Notes: generated by a model from the letters alone, not told the origin. DNA of 57,042 bases from Desulfuromonadaceae bacterium (GCA_016936455.1 JAFGXV010000048.1:1-57042), one strand, 5' to 3'. Counted from the stretch's first letter, positions 47,087 through 55,755 are shown. Translations and numbers: made by a program.

Positions 47087-48076
47087 TTACTGAAGCGGTC
47101 GAACAAATTCCTGAATCAGTTCGGCGGTCTGGACAACGCAACGCCTGCCACCCTGAATCGCTTCCTTGGCGCGGTGAAAATCGAGCAGCCCGATCTGGGC
47201 CAGCCGCGGAACCAGGGTGATGTCCGGCGGATCGCCAGCCATGCGGCTGCGGGTAATCCGGTCCTGAGTGATGTTTACGGAGCCAGCCAGGGTTTCAAAA
47301 ATATTCGGTGGCCGCGGCCGGTCAGACAAACCATTGAACAGTGAGCTGGAATATTCGCGCAAAGTCTGTTTTACCTGCTCGGCCAGCGTTTCAGCTTTGG
47401 CGGACGACTTCTCCTGCTCACGGAACGCTTTCCGCTCATCAAGGGCTCTGGGCGCAAAATGCTTTCCTACGATATCGCCGTTGAGATTGACCGCGATGAC
47501 GACTTCCGCCCCCAAAGCACGGCAGACAGAAACCGGAACCGGATTAACCAGCCCACCATCCACCAGCCAGCGCCCATTGTGCAACTGCGGCGGGAACAAC
47601 CCCGGCAAGGCGATGGATGACATCACAGCCTCAATCACCCGCCCCTGGCTGAACCAGACCTCGCGACCACTCTCCAGCTCTGTTGCCACTGCCGCAAATG
47701 ATTTTTCCAGTTCCTCGATACGCAGCTCGGGCGAAACGACCGTCTGTTCAAGAAAAGACTGCAAACGCTCAATATCAACAAACCCGTCCAATGACAGGCT
47801 GATCTCGAAAAAACCAGCGACATCCCGACGCGACAGCTGGCACACCCACTGCTCCAGCAAATCCAGACGGCCCGACACATAGGCGGCACCCACCAGGCTG
47901 CCAATGGAGGTTCCACAAACGATATCCGGCACGACCCCTATTTCGCTCAATGCCTGAATCACACCGATGTGGCTCCAGCCGCGGGCTGAACCGCTCCCCA
48001 GGGCCAAACCGATGCGCGGTCTCAGCGCAGAACCCGGCAGCGGTGGCGGGTCAATAGTGCGGTGGCCGGGCATCAT
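47087..48076 (-). CDS. Patatin-like phospholipase (RssA type)
   Basis: The 329-residue protein has the patatin oxyanion loop ALGSGSARGWSHIG near residue 25, nucleophile Ser in GTSIGSLVG near 57 and catalytic Asp in VDGGLVNPVPV near 172. These are the residues of a Ser-Asp dyad lipid acyl hydrolase. The C-terminal part (about 225-329) is helical and charged. The closest functional name is RssA/YchK. The start overlaps slyX by 26 nt. Two ATGs in a row open the gene. Confidence 0.92.
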   Translation of the reverse strand: MMPGHRTIDPPPLPGSALRPRIGLALGSGSARGWSHIGVIQALSEIGVVPDIVCGTSIGSLVGAAYVSGRLDLLEQWVCQLSRRDVAGFFEISLSLDGFVDIERLQSFLEQTVVSPELRIEELEKSFAAVATELESGREVWFSQGRVIEAVMSSIALPGLFPPQLHNGRWLVDGGLVNPVPVSVCRALGAEVVIAVNLNGDIVGKHFAPRALDERKAFREQEKSSAKAETLAEQVKQTLREYSSSLFNGLSDRPRPPNIFETLAGSVNITQDRITRSRMAGDPPDITLVPRLAQIGLLDFHRAKEAIQGGRRCVVQTAELIQEFVRPLQ

Positions 48077-48260
48077 GTCCCTCTTCCGTATCGCTCACAG
48101 CCAAATTTTTCAGACGCCGAACCAGGGTCTGACATAACCCTTCCAGGGTGAAAATCTGCTTCTGCTGTTCGGCGAGCTGGCTGATCAATTCCTGATTCTG
48201 GTACTCGAGATAGGCCATCCGCGTCTCCAGATCAATCCATTTCTCCTTATCCTCCGACAC
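48051..48260 (-). CDS. slyX: SlyX-family small coiled-coil protein
   Basis: From GTG 48260 (GGGGG about 6 nt upstream) the product is 69 residues, as expected for SlyX (72 in E. coli). It has the typical pattern LETRMAYLEYQNQELISQLAEQQKQIFTLEGLCQTLVRRL and the closing RPPHY-like end. An ATG frame from 48317 would add 19 residues without homology. The protein is a short two-helix coiled coil of unknown function. It precedes the patatin gene with a 26-nt overlap. Confidence 0.87.
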   Translation of the reverse strand: MSEDKEKWIDLETRMAYLEYQNQELISQLAEQQKQIFTLEGLCQTLVRRLKNLAVSDTEEGHDARPPHY

Positions 48261-48433
48261 ATCATCCCCCTGTACGCAAAAACTTTTTTTTATTTTGGAG
48301 TAGTGTAACATACTCATGGCTCAAACGACTCTACCACCACACGAAAATCAGACTGAAGACTGCGCCATCTCGCACCGCCCTATAGATTCACAGCGAACGG
48401 GCGCAAACAGATCTTCACACAAAGGATGATACG

Positions 48434-48904
48434 ATGCATTACTGGCTCATGAAATCGGAACCGTCCTGTTTCGGGCTGACCGACCTGCAACAACGCCCGG
48501 ATCAGACCGAACCCTGGGACGGCGTGCGCAACTATCAGGCCCGTAACATGCTGCGCGATCAGATGCAGTGCGGCGACCGGGCGTTTCTCTACCATTCCAA
48601 CTGCAAGGAAACGGGCATTGTGGCCGTGATGGAGATCGTGCATAACGGCTATCCCGACCCGACGGCGTTTGATCCGCGCGAAAAACACTTTGATCCGGAA
48701 AACGACCCGAATAGCCCACGCTGGTTCATGGTCGATGTCAAACTGATCCGGCCGCTAAAACGAACCATCCTGCTCAGTGAATTACGCCAGCATGCCGAAC
48801 TGGATGGCCTGCAGCTGCTGAGCAAGGGCAACAGGTTGTCGGTCATGCCGGTGTCGGAGAAACACTGGCAGTTCATCCTGTCACTGGAAGGAAGCGAGGG
48901 ATGA
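48434..48904 (+). CDS. EVE-domain protein (modified-base reader family)
   Basis: The 156-residue protein is a stand-alone EVE domain, starting MHYWLMKSEPSCFGLTDL with the family WDGVRNYQARNML near residue 28, FLYHSNCKETGIVAVMEI near 51 and DPNSPRWFMVDVKLIRPL near 91. EVE proteins resemble PUA and YTH domains and bind modified bases in DNA or RNA, sometimes in anti-phage systems. Here the 3' end overlaps the RND adaptor start by 4 nt (ATGA), so it heads an efflux operon. Slightly AT-rich upstream sequence (48318-48433) shows no clear promoter. Confidence 0.93.
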   Translation: MHYWLMKSEPSCFGLTDLQQRPDQTEPWDGVRNYQARNMLRDQMQCGDRAFLYHSNCKETGIVAVMEIVHNGYPDPTAFDPREKHFDPENDPNSPRWFMVDVKLIRPLKRTILLSELRQHAELDGLQLLSKGNRLSVMPVSEKHWQFILSLEGSEG

Positions 48905-49947
48905 GCCAGGGCAAGTCGTCAGTGGGCAACCGATGGCACAGCCTGATTCTGCTGATCATGCTGCTCTGGGCATCCCCCGGAAGGGCGACAAGCAACCTGC
49001 AGGTTGAAACAGCCTGGCAACCGATTCAATTGCAGGGCTACAGCCGCTGCTTTGAAGAAGCAACCATCGCGGCGGAGGTGAGCGGGCGGGTTCAGCGGGT
49101 GAACTACCAGATCGGCGACCCCATTACCGCTGAGCCGCTGGTTGTCATTGATTCGACCTTTGCCGATCTGGCCCTGCAGCAGCTCGACAGTCAGCTTGCG
49201 GCACTGGATATCCGCCTGCAAAAAGCACAACGGCGCTATGACTGGCTGCAGCGCGAGTTTGAGCGCCGTCAGGCCCTGCAACAACAGGGAGGACTGGCCA
49301 CGGCGACATTCGACGACAGCGCCCAGCAACGCGATCAGGCGCGCCTCGACATCGCGGAGCTCAAGGCCCAGCACGAACTGCTCAGGGTACAACAGCGTGA
49401 ACAGCAGGAACGGCAACAGCGCCATCAGCCGCTGGGAACGGCCCACTGGTGCGTCATTGCCCGCCATGTGGAGAGCGGCGAATGGGTCACAACGGGATCC
49501 CCGCTGATGACCATCGCCGACTTTCGCCATCTGCTGGTGCCGCTGGCACTGGATGCGCCGGAGCTTGCCGCGCTGCGTCGGGCGCTGGCTGCCGGGTCCC
49601 TGTCGGCAACGCTCGCCGGTCAAGCCGTTCACTGTCGCCTCTATTTCGTCAACCCGGCCTTCGACGAGCAGACACGCAAAACCCGCATCAGCCTTGAAAT
49701 TCTCGATCCGCCCGAACCGCGCGGTGGCTTGCCCTTCACCCTGTCCCTCGCCCTTCCAGCAACGGGCTTCCGCATTCCGGCAGCAGCACTGATCGATCGT
49801 TACGCGCAACCGCGCGTTCAGCTTGCTGAAGGTGAACAGGTCACGGATGTTCAGGTTCTGGAGCAAAGCGGTGACTGGGTCCACATCGCCCCGCACCCCC
49901 AATTAAAAGCCGGCACCCGCCTGATGTCGGCAACAAGTGAGCGTTAA
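48901..49947 (+). CDS. RND efflux periplasmic adaptor subunit
   Basis: The 348-residue membrane-fusion protein has an N-terminal signal or anchor (about residues 12-30), a lipoyl-type half motif (EATIAAEVSGRVQRVNYQIGDPI near 53) and a helical hairpin rich in Gln, Arg and Leu (about 85-175). The second lipoyl half (WCVIARHVESGEWVTTGSPLMTI) and a beta-barrel domain follow. No lipobox cysteine is present at the start. It overlaps both the EVE gene (4 nt) and the permease (11 nt). No TolC-like partner is nearby. Confidence 0.9.
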   Translation: MSQGKSSVGNRWHSLILLIMLLWASPGRATSNLQVETAWQPIQLQGYSRCFEEATIAAEVSGRVQRVNYQIGDPITAEPLVVIDSTFADLALQQLDSQLAALDIRLQKAQRRYDWLQREFERRQALQQQGGLATATFDDSAQQRDQARLDIAELKAQHELLRVQQREQQERQQRHQPLGTAHWCVIARHVESGEWVTTGSPLMTIADFRHLLVPLALDAPELAALRRALAAGSLSATLAGQAVHCRLYFVNPAFDEQTRKTRISLEILDPPEPRGGLPFTLSLALPATGFRIPAAALIDRYAQPRVQLAEGEQVTDVQVLEQSGDWVHIAPHPQLKAGTRLMSATSER

Positions 49948-52900
49948 GGTGCGCAATCTCGTTCGCTTCACGCTGAAACAGGCGGTGTTCATCAACATCG
50001 TCTTTGTCATCCTGATGGTGGGTGGGGTCTATGCCCTACTGACGACGCCGGTGGAAAATCTGCCGCCGGTGGACATCGGCAAGGTCTTCATTACCACTGT
50101 CTATTATGGCGCCAGTGCCGAGGATGTCGAACAGCTGGTCACGCGCGAGATCGAAGACGCCCTGGAAGGGCTGGAAAATGTCGAATATATCCAGTCGCGT
50201 TCAATGCGCAATGTGTCATCGGTCCTGCTCAAGTTTGAGGACGATACCGACTACCGCACCCTGTATGACGAACTGCGTCTGCGCGTCCTCAATATCCGCA
50301 ACCAGCTGCCGCAGGCCGTTGACGACCCGGTATTCACCTACCTCGACACCAAAACCTGGATTCCGGTCATTGTCGCCAACATTACCGGCGAGTTGTCCAA
50401 CCGCAGCCTCAAACGGCTGGCCGAGGAACTGCAGAGTGAACTGGAAGCGCTGGACGGGGTGCAGGAGGCTGAAATCGATGGCGATTATACCCAGGAATTC
50501 CAGGTGCGGCTCGACCCCGACAGGCTGCGGCGGCAGGGCATCACCTTCGCCGAGGTCTGCCAGGCCATCAGCAGAGCCAATCAGGCCGTTCCCAGCGGTC
50601 GCTACCGCCACCAGCAGCGCAACCTGTTGCTCGACACCGGTGAAACCTTTCATTCGCAGCAGGGGGTGCTCGATGTGGCCGTGCGCCTCGACACGGCCCG
50701 CCAACCAGTGCGCGTGCGGGATCTGGCGGTCAGCGCACAACTGGGCTATCGCGATCCGGACATCATTTCCAGCGTCAACGGACGCAGCACCATCCGCCTG
50801 AAGGTCAACAAGGAGAATCGGGCCAACTCCGTGCACATTACCCGCCAGGTCAAGAAGCTGGCCGCGGACTTTGACCGCCGCCACCAGACCGAAGGCATCA
50901 GCACGGTGCTGACCTATGACTCGACCATCGAAATCGATGATTCGGTACGCACCCTGGGTGGCAACATGGTTCTGGGGATGCTTCTGGTCTCCCTGATCCT
51001 GTGGCTGACCCTGGGCTTTCGTAACGCGTTGCTCACGGCCATCGGCATTCCCTTTTCCTTTCTTGCCACCCTGATTCTGATCAAGCTCACCGGCCACTCC
51101 ATCAATACCATCAGCCTGTTTTCCTTTGTGCTGGTGTCGGGCATCATCGTCGACGACGCGGTCATCATGGTCGAAAACGTCTATCGCCACCTGCATCTCG
51201 GCAAGCCGCGCCGCGCTGCCGTCATCGACGGCGTCAGCGAGGTGTTTCTGCCTGTGGTAAGCTCGGCTTTGACCACCATCCTCGCCTTTATTCCCATGCT
51301 GATCATGACCGGCAGCACCGGCGAATTCTTCAGCGTCATCCCCAAGGCGGTCAGTTTTGCCCTGTTCGCTTCGCTGATGGAGGCCCTGTTCATTTTGCCG
51401 GTGCATATCCTGGATTACGGACCGCGCCAGTACAGCGGCCCGATTGAAGACGACACCGATTTTCACCATCTGCTGGTAGGACCGTTCGCACCGCTGTGGC
51501 GTACCTACCGCGCACTGCTCGACAGCCTGCTCGGCCACAAGGTTCTGGGCTTGCTGAGTTTGACCCTGGTCTTCCTGATGGCACTGGCCATTATGGGCGT
51601 GTCGATCAGCGGGCTGGCCCCCCTTGTCAAGATCAAATTCTTTCAGGACAGCTACCTGCGCTACCATGTTGCGGTGGAGATGCCAACCGGCACCGCCGTG
51701 GAAGGAACGGACCGGGTGGTGCGGGATCTGTCGCGCTATCTGCTGGCATTGGGACCGGGCCAGACCAAAGCAGTCAGCGGTAGCGCCGGCTATCTCGAAG
51801 ACCGCGACTATGCCGTGCATCGCGCCCAGCATTATGGCCAGGTGGTAGTGACACTGCCGACCCCGGACGAGAGACAACTTCCCGCGGATCAAGACAACAT
51901 CCCCGCCTATATCGACAGTCTCTATGACCGGCTGCAGACCTATGCCGATGCCCAGGCCACGCGTTGGGGAGCACGGCCGGTGCTCAAGGTGTTCGGCGAA
52001 AATACCGGCCCGCCCACGGGCAAGGCCGTTAACATCCGACTCTCGGCTACGGCCATTGACGCGGCCGTGGCCGCCAGTGATCTGTTGCTGAAGTGGATGC
52101 GCAGCGAGCCTGAACTCGCCAGCTTGATCAATCTTGAAGACGATCGTGCCGCCAATCAGGAGGTCTTGCAATTCCGCGTACAGTCGGAGCGGGCGCTGGA
52201 ATACCGCCTGCCGCAGGATGAGGCGGCCCGACTGGTGGCCGGCGCCCTTACCGGCTATCCGGTCGGCAACTATCGTACAATCGATGATGAAATTGACCTG
52301 ATGGTCCGGCTGGCCCGACAGGAGGAGGATGGGGAAACAGGGCTGTACCGCCCTGAAGAGGTGCTGCGAGTCCCCATGATCGAGCATGGTTCCGGCCCCA
52401 TCCGTCTCGGCGATCTGGTCACCTTAAGCCATGAAGCGGAAGCCGATACCCTCACCCGCTACAATGGGCGTCCGACCATCACCCTTTCCGCGGACATCCG
52501 CGACGGCTCCAATCTGTCTGCGAGCCGGGTGCAGCGACTGACCAGCCGCCATTTCCGCACCCTGGCCGAGCAGATGCCGGGCGTTACCATTGACTTTGGC
52601 GGGGAGTTCGAAAGCACTGGTCGCGCCTATCGCTCCCTGGCCGCGGCCTTCCTGATTGCGGTGCTGGCCATTTATCTGGTGCTCGCCACCCAGTTCAACG
52701 ACTACCTGCAGCCGCTGATCATTCTTTCCGCCATCGCCTTTGCCATCATCGGCGTGGTATTCGGCCTGCTGTTTACCCGTTCGGTTTTCACTATCAGCAG
52801 TTTCATGGCCGTCATCGGTCTGGCCGGGGTGGCCGTCAACGATTCACTGATTCTGATTGATTTTATGAACAAACAGCGCGAACGGGGACTGGGACTGCGT

Positions 52901-53185
52901 GAAGCCGTAATCAGCGCCTGCAGTGCACGCATGCGGCCGGTGTTGATCACCACGGTCACCACCATGCTTGGCATGTTGCCCATGGCCATCGGCATTCCAC
53001 ATAAGTCCATTACCTGGGCCCCCATGGCCACGGCCTTTGCCACAGGATTGGCCAGTGCGACCCTGTTGACGCTGGTGATGATTCCCGTCGAATATGAATT
53101 ACTGGAACAGTGGAAAAACCGCCAATCGGTGCGCGGCTGGAAAAGAAAAAGAGCGACCTTGACTGGAAGAGAACAGACGAAGTAA
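49937..53185 (+). CDS. RND-family efflux transporter permease
   Basis: The 1082-residue protein has the RND layout: helix 1 (FINIVFVILMVGGVYALL), two large periplasmic loops and two six-helix halves. The proton relay Asp-Asp is present in TM4 (SGIIVDDAVIMVENVYRHL near residue 405), and the repeat motif GVAVNDSLILIDFMNKQRERG lies near 970. The start is GTG 49937, within the end of the adaptor gene. The family (AcrB/COG0841 branch) exports hydrophobic compounds; the substrate cannot be predicted. It ends with a basic tail. Confidence 0.94.
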   Translation: MSVKVRNLVRFTLKQAVFINIVFVILMVGGVYALLTTPVENLPPVDIGKVFITTVYYGASAEDVEQLVTREIEDALEGLENVEYIQSRSMRNVSSVLLKFEDDTDYRTLYDELRLRVLNIRNQLPQAVDDPVFTYLDTKTWIPVIVANITGELSNRSLKRLAEELQSELEALDGVQEAEIDGDYTQEFQVRLDPDRLRRQGITFAEVCQAISRANQAVPSGRYRHQQRNLLLDTGETFHSQQGVLDVAVRLDTARQPVRVRDLAVSAQLGYRDPDIISSVNGRSTIRLKVNKENRANSVHITRQVKKLAADFDRRHQTEGISTVLTYDSTIEIDDSVRTLGGNMVLGMLLVSLILWLTLGFRNALLTAIGIPFSFLATLILIKLTGHSINTISLFSFVLVSGIIVDDAVIMVENVYRHLHLGKPRRAAVIDGVSEVFLPVVSSALTTILAFIPMLIMTGSTGEFFSVIPKAVSFALFASLMEALFILPVHILDYGPRQYSGPIEDDTDFHHLLVGPFAPLWRTYRALLDSLLGHKVLGLLSLTLVFLMALAIMGVSISGLAPLVKIKFFQDSYLRYHVAVEMPTGTAVEGTDRVVRDLSRYLLALGPGQTKAVSGSAGYLEDRDYAVHRAQHYGQVVVTLPTPDERQLPADQDNIPAYIDSLYDRLQTYADAQATRWGARPVLKVFGENTGPPTGKAVNIRLSATAIDAAVAASDLLLKWMRSEPELASLINLEDDRAANQEVLQFRVQSERALEYRLPQDEAARLVAGALTGYPVGNYRTIDDEIDLMVRLARQEEDGETGLYRPEEVLRVPMIEHGSGPIRLGDLVTLSHEAEADTLTRYNGRPTITLSADIRDGSNLSASRVQRLTSRHFRTLAEQMPGVTIDFGGEFESTGRAYRSLAAAFLIAVLAIYLVLATQFNDYLQPLIILSAIAFAIIGVVFGLLFTRSVFTISSFMAVIGLAGVAVNDSLILIDFMNKQRERGLGLREAVISACSARMRPVLITTVTTMLGMLPMAIGIPHKSITWAPMATAFATGLASATLLTLVMIPVEYELLEQWKNRQSVRGWKRKRATLTGREQTK

Positions 53186-53311
53186 GAGCACAGGGGAACA
53201 AGCATCCTCAGCCGGAGGAAAAGAAACCTTGCCGCATACGCGGATTGTCTGAAATAATGCCAGGACGTTGCCATGTCTATCAAACAAACCTTCATCCAGG
53301 ACGGGTGTGAT

Positions 53312-53800
53312 ATGAAATATTTTCTTTTAAAGTCCCTGATTCTTTCGCCACTGCTTTCTCTGTTACTCTTGACATCCTCAGCCATTGCAGACGACACCGT
53401 CGCCACCGAGGCCAATACCGATGAAGCGCAGTCATTCCGCCAGCAGTCGACCTCGCCACCGATCAAAAAAGGCAATATTCTAAATATCGTCCTGGACAAA
53501 GCCCCCACCATGACAACCGAGCGCGGCACTCTGGTCATTGAGGCCTTTTTTGACCGTAACGGTAACAGTGTCCGCGATGCGGGTGAAGAGGAACTGAAAG
53601 GGTTGATCAACTGTATCATTGATGAGATCAACTACCCGCTCCCTGCCTTCATCCCCGGGCTGGACTACAATGCGCGTTACACCATTCATTGCTCGGGCAA
53701 CGGGGAATACGAGCCGACACTCAACCAGAAAAACGTTCTGGTGGCGCGGCGCGGCCAGGTTATTGAGATGTCGATTCCCTGTCACCTGCTCAAACCCTAG
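53312..53800 (+). CDS. Small secreted protein with SdrD_B-like calcium-loop motif
   Basis: The 162-residue product begins with a signal peptide cut after AIA near residue 26. The mature part has a Ser/Thr/Gln-rich region, then a beta domain (about 70-160) with FFDRNGNSVRDAGEEELKG at 79-97. The Asp81 to Asp89 and Glu92 pattern resembles the calcium-binding loop at the start of SdrD_B/Cna_B-type repeats. It lies 126 nt after the RND permease and could be co-transcribed. An upstream ATG at 53273 would lengthen the signal region by 13. No homologue is recognised with certainty. Confidence 0.65.
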   Translation: MKYFLLKSLILSPLLSLLLLTSSAIADDTVATEANTDEAQSFRQQSTSPPIKKGNILNIVLDKAPTMTTERGTLVIEAFFDRNGNSVRDAGEEELKGLINCIIDEINYPLPAFIPGLDYNARYTIHCSGNGEYEPTLNQKNVLVARRGQVIEMSIPCHLLKP

Positions 53801-53817
53801 CCGCGGGACGTCATTGA

Positions 53818-54144
53818 TCACTTCCCGAAAATCAGCGTATCAACATCCGCCAAGGTCGCCATCCCCGCCGGAATCATCGGCTGGATCAGGTCAATAACCT
53901 GGTCGATAATTTCGGCGGAATCGACGACCTCGACAATCAGAGGGCGGTGCGCCGACAGGCGCAACAGATCATCACGGTGAATCTGACGATGGGGACCAAA
54001 GCCCGAAACCGCTTTGACAACCGTCGCTCCACGACAGCCTCTTTCACACAACTTCTCCAGTAACGCTTCATAAAGAGGCTGCTTGCCCCAGCGTTCATCT
54101 TCGCCAATAAAGATGCGCAGCAACTGTTGTTTCTCGCGTAACAT
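53818..54144 (-). CDS. DUF190-domain protein (CrcB companion)
   Basis: The 108-residue DUF190 protein (PII-like fold) starts MLREKQQLLRIFIGEDERWG, with the typical YEALLEKLCERGCRGATVVKAVSGFGPHR and a final PLIVEVVDS strand. DUF190 genes are very often next to crcB; a fluoride or anion-responsive regulatory role has been suggested but not shown. AAGGAG precedes ATG 54144. It lies 25 nt downstream of crcB. Its 3' end is 17 nt from that of the convergent upstream gene. Confidence 0.92.
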   Translation of the reverse strand: MLREKQQLLRIFIGEDERWGKQPLYEALLEKLCERGCRGATVVKAVSGFGPHRQIHRDDLLRLSAHRPLIVEVVDSAEIIDQVIDLIQPMIPAGMATLADVDTLIFGK

Positions 54145-54169
54145 CACAGGACTCCTTTCGTCTTTCACC

Positions 54170-54544
54170 TCAGGCCACACTGCGAACAAGGGCGATACCC
54201 AGCCCGGCGGCGACAAGACAGATCAGCACATTCAGCACCACATTTGCCGCGGCACTGGTCCAGTTCCCCGCCTCCAGCAACCTCCAGGTTTCATAGGAAA
54301 ACGTCGAGAAGGTGGTAAAGCCCCCCATAAAACCAACACAGATACCCATGCGCAGATCATCACTGAGCAGCGTTGTGCGTAAGGACAGTTCCATCACCAG
54401 ACCAAGCAGAAATGAGCCAGCCAGGTTGACCCCAAGGGTTCCGTACGGCAGAGAGCGCCCGAACCACTGATACACCACCCCGGAAACCCAGTAGCGGCTG
54501 AGACAGCCGAACCCGCCGAACAGGCCGATATAAAAGAGCTTCAT
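54170..54544 (-). CDS. crcB: Fluoride ion channel CrcB/Fluc
   Basis: The 124-residue membrane protein has four helices and the Fluc motifs GCLSRYWVSG at residue 12, GTLGVNLAGSFLLG near 36 and the channel phenylalanine region GGFTTFSTFSYETW near 74. Fluc channels are dual-topology dimers that expel fluoride. The start at ATG 54544 follows GGAAGG. No fluoride riboswitch is apparent in the 204 nt upstream, which is unusual but not rare for crcB. Confidence 0.95.
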   Translation of the reverse strand: MKLFYIGLFGGFGCLSRYWVSGVVYQWFGRSLPYGTLGVNLAGSFLLGLVMELSLRTTLLSDDLRMGICVGFMGGFTTFSTFSYETWRLLEAGNWTSAAANVVLNVLICLVAAGLGIALVRSVA

Positions 54545-54651
54545 CCTTCCTTCCCCTTCCGTGCGAAGTTTCTGCAAATGGCTCATGGTTGACCGCTATC
54601 CTCCCCTTGTGCCATTCAGACTGTCAACGGCTAAATCACGCCATTTTTTTC

Positions 54652-54680
54652 TTGCGTAAAATCAGAGGGCTAGCTAAATT
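54652..54680 (+). promoter_or_regulatory. Candidate rpoH promoter
   Basis: TTGCGT (54652-54657) and TAAATT (54675-54680) stand 17 nt apart, directly in front of the CIRCE element. The hexamers match sigma-70 at three and four of six positions. Placement next to CIRCE is the main support. Confidence 0.5.
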
Positions 54681-54681
54681 G

Positions 54682-54708
54682 TTAGCACTCACACGAGGCG
54701 AGTGCTAA
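54682..54708. promoter_or_regulatory. CIRCE element (HrcA operator) before rpoH
   Basis: The inverted repeat TTAGCACTC-N9-GAGTGCTAA is a perfect match to the CIRCE consensus, with a 9-nt spacer (54691-54699). It lies 40 nt upstream of the rpoH ATG. The repressor HrcA binds this site and is released by heat shock. HrcA itself is not encoded in the window. Confidence 0.97.
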
Positions 54709-54748
54709 TTTCCAACCATCTCCTACTTTACCGATTCAGGAGGCCTAA

Positions 54749-55585
54749 ATGTCCGGATTGGCCGTCATTGACAACAGCCTGAGCCGTTACCTGAGCCAAA
54801 TCAATCACTATCCACTGCTGGAACGCGATGAAGAGTACGAATTGGCACGCCGTTTTCGTGACGGCAATGATCTCGCTGCCGCGCACCAGCTCGTCTGCGC
54901 CAACCTGCGTTTCGTGGTCAAAATTGCCCGCGAATACCAGAATTACGGGTTCCGGCTGCTGGATCTGATTCAGGAAGGCAACATCGGATTGATGATGGCG
55001 GTCAAAAAATTTGATCCCGCCTTCAATAACCGACTGATCAGCTACGCCGTATGGTGGATCAGGGCCTACATTCATAATTTCATCATCAACAGCTGGTCCA
55101 TGGTCAAAATCGGCACGACGCAGGCCCAGAAAAAACTGTTTTTCAAACTGAAGCAGACGCGTGAAAAACTGAAAAATCTCTACGGCAGTGCAGACATTGA
55201 TGTTATGGCGAAAGAACTGGACGTCGCGCCGGAAGCCGTGCAGGAAATGTCGCAACGATTGAATCGTGACACCTCTCTCGACATTGAACTGGTCGAAGGC
55301 GAAAACGTGTCGCGGCTAGATCTGCTTGCCTGCAGTGATACGGATCAGGAGCAGCGTCTCATAGACCATCAGTCAACCCATCATCTCCAATCCCGCATCC
55401 ATCACGCACTCAAGAGCCTTACAGCGCGTGAGCAGGACATCGTACGCCAGCGCATTCTATCCGATCCAGCACGAACCCTGCAGGAACTGGCTGACCACTA
55501 CCAGGTCAGTCGCGAGCGCATCCGTCAGATTGAAAAAAACGCTCTGGGCAAACTGAAAGCCGTGCTGAGTGCGGAAGAGGAATAA
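54749..55585 (+). CDS. rpoH: Heat-shock sigma factor RpoH (sigma-32)
   Basis: The 278-residue sigma factor has region 1.2-2.1 (RYLSQINHYPLLERDEEYELARRF), region 2.2-2.4 (ANLRFVVKIAREYQNYGFRLLDLIQEGNIGLMMAVKKFDP and SYAVWWIRAYIHNFI) and the RpoH box QKKLFFKLKQTREKL near residue 127. Region 4 has the helix-turn-helix TLQELADHYQVSRERIRQIEKNALGKL. AGGAGG precedes the ATG. The CIRCE site in front indicates repression by HrcA, so two heat-shock controls are linked here. It is 170 nt upstream of bamD. Confidence 0.96.
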   Translation: MSGLAVIDNSLSRYLSQINHYPLLERDEEYELARRFRDGNDLAAAHQLVCANLRFVVKIAREYQNYGFRLLDLIQEGNIGLMMAVKKFDPAFNNRLISYAVWWIRAYIHNFIINSWSMVKIGTTQAQKKLFFKLKQTREKLKNLYGSADIDVMAKELDVAPEAVQEMSQRLNRDTSLDIELVEGENVSRLDLLACSDTDQEQRLIDHQSTHHLQSRIHHALKSLTAREQDIVRQRILSDPARTLQELADHYQVSRERIRQIEKNALGKLKAVLSAEEE

Positions 55586-55671
55586 CACTTGAGTCCTTTG
55601 AGGGGTTGGATTAGACTCTGATGTTTCCGACCGAATGAGGGGCCGACTGTCCTCCCGCTGGGGGAACTGCT

Positions 55672-55703
55672 TTATTGTGCGGCAGCAAAACCAGACACAA
55701 TAA
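55672..55703. repeat. Inverted repeat TTATTGTG-N16-CACAATAA upstream of bamD
   Basis: Two perfect 8-nt arms (55672-55679 and 55696-55703) surround a 16-nt centre, about 50 nt before the bamD start. It could be a regulator site or mRNA stem in the 170-nt rpoH-bamD gap. No consensus is recognised. Confidence 0.35.
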
Positions 55704-55755
55704 CCACCCCGGTAACTACGCCGGCCAAACAATGGCTCAAAAAAGGATCTTGCCG

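Noticed and set aside
50216-52387. A 723-codon open frame on the minus strand, antisense to the RND permease
   Set aside because: It lies wholly inside the permease gene. Its His/Gln/Asp-rich low-complexity sequence is typical of a shadow frame.
54545-54748. Fluoride riboswitch before crcB
   Set aside because: I looked on the minus strand for the conserved crcB-motif core (GATGG with the AACCGC and GCTGATG segments) and saw no convincing set in the right order.
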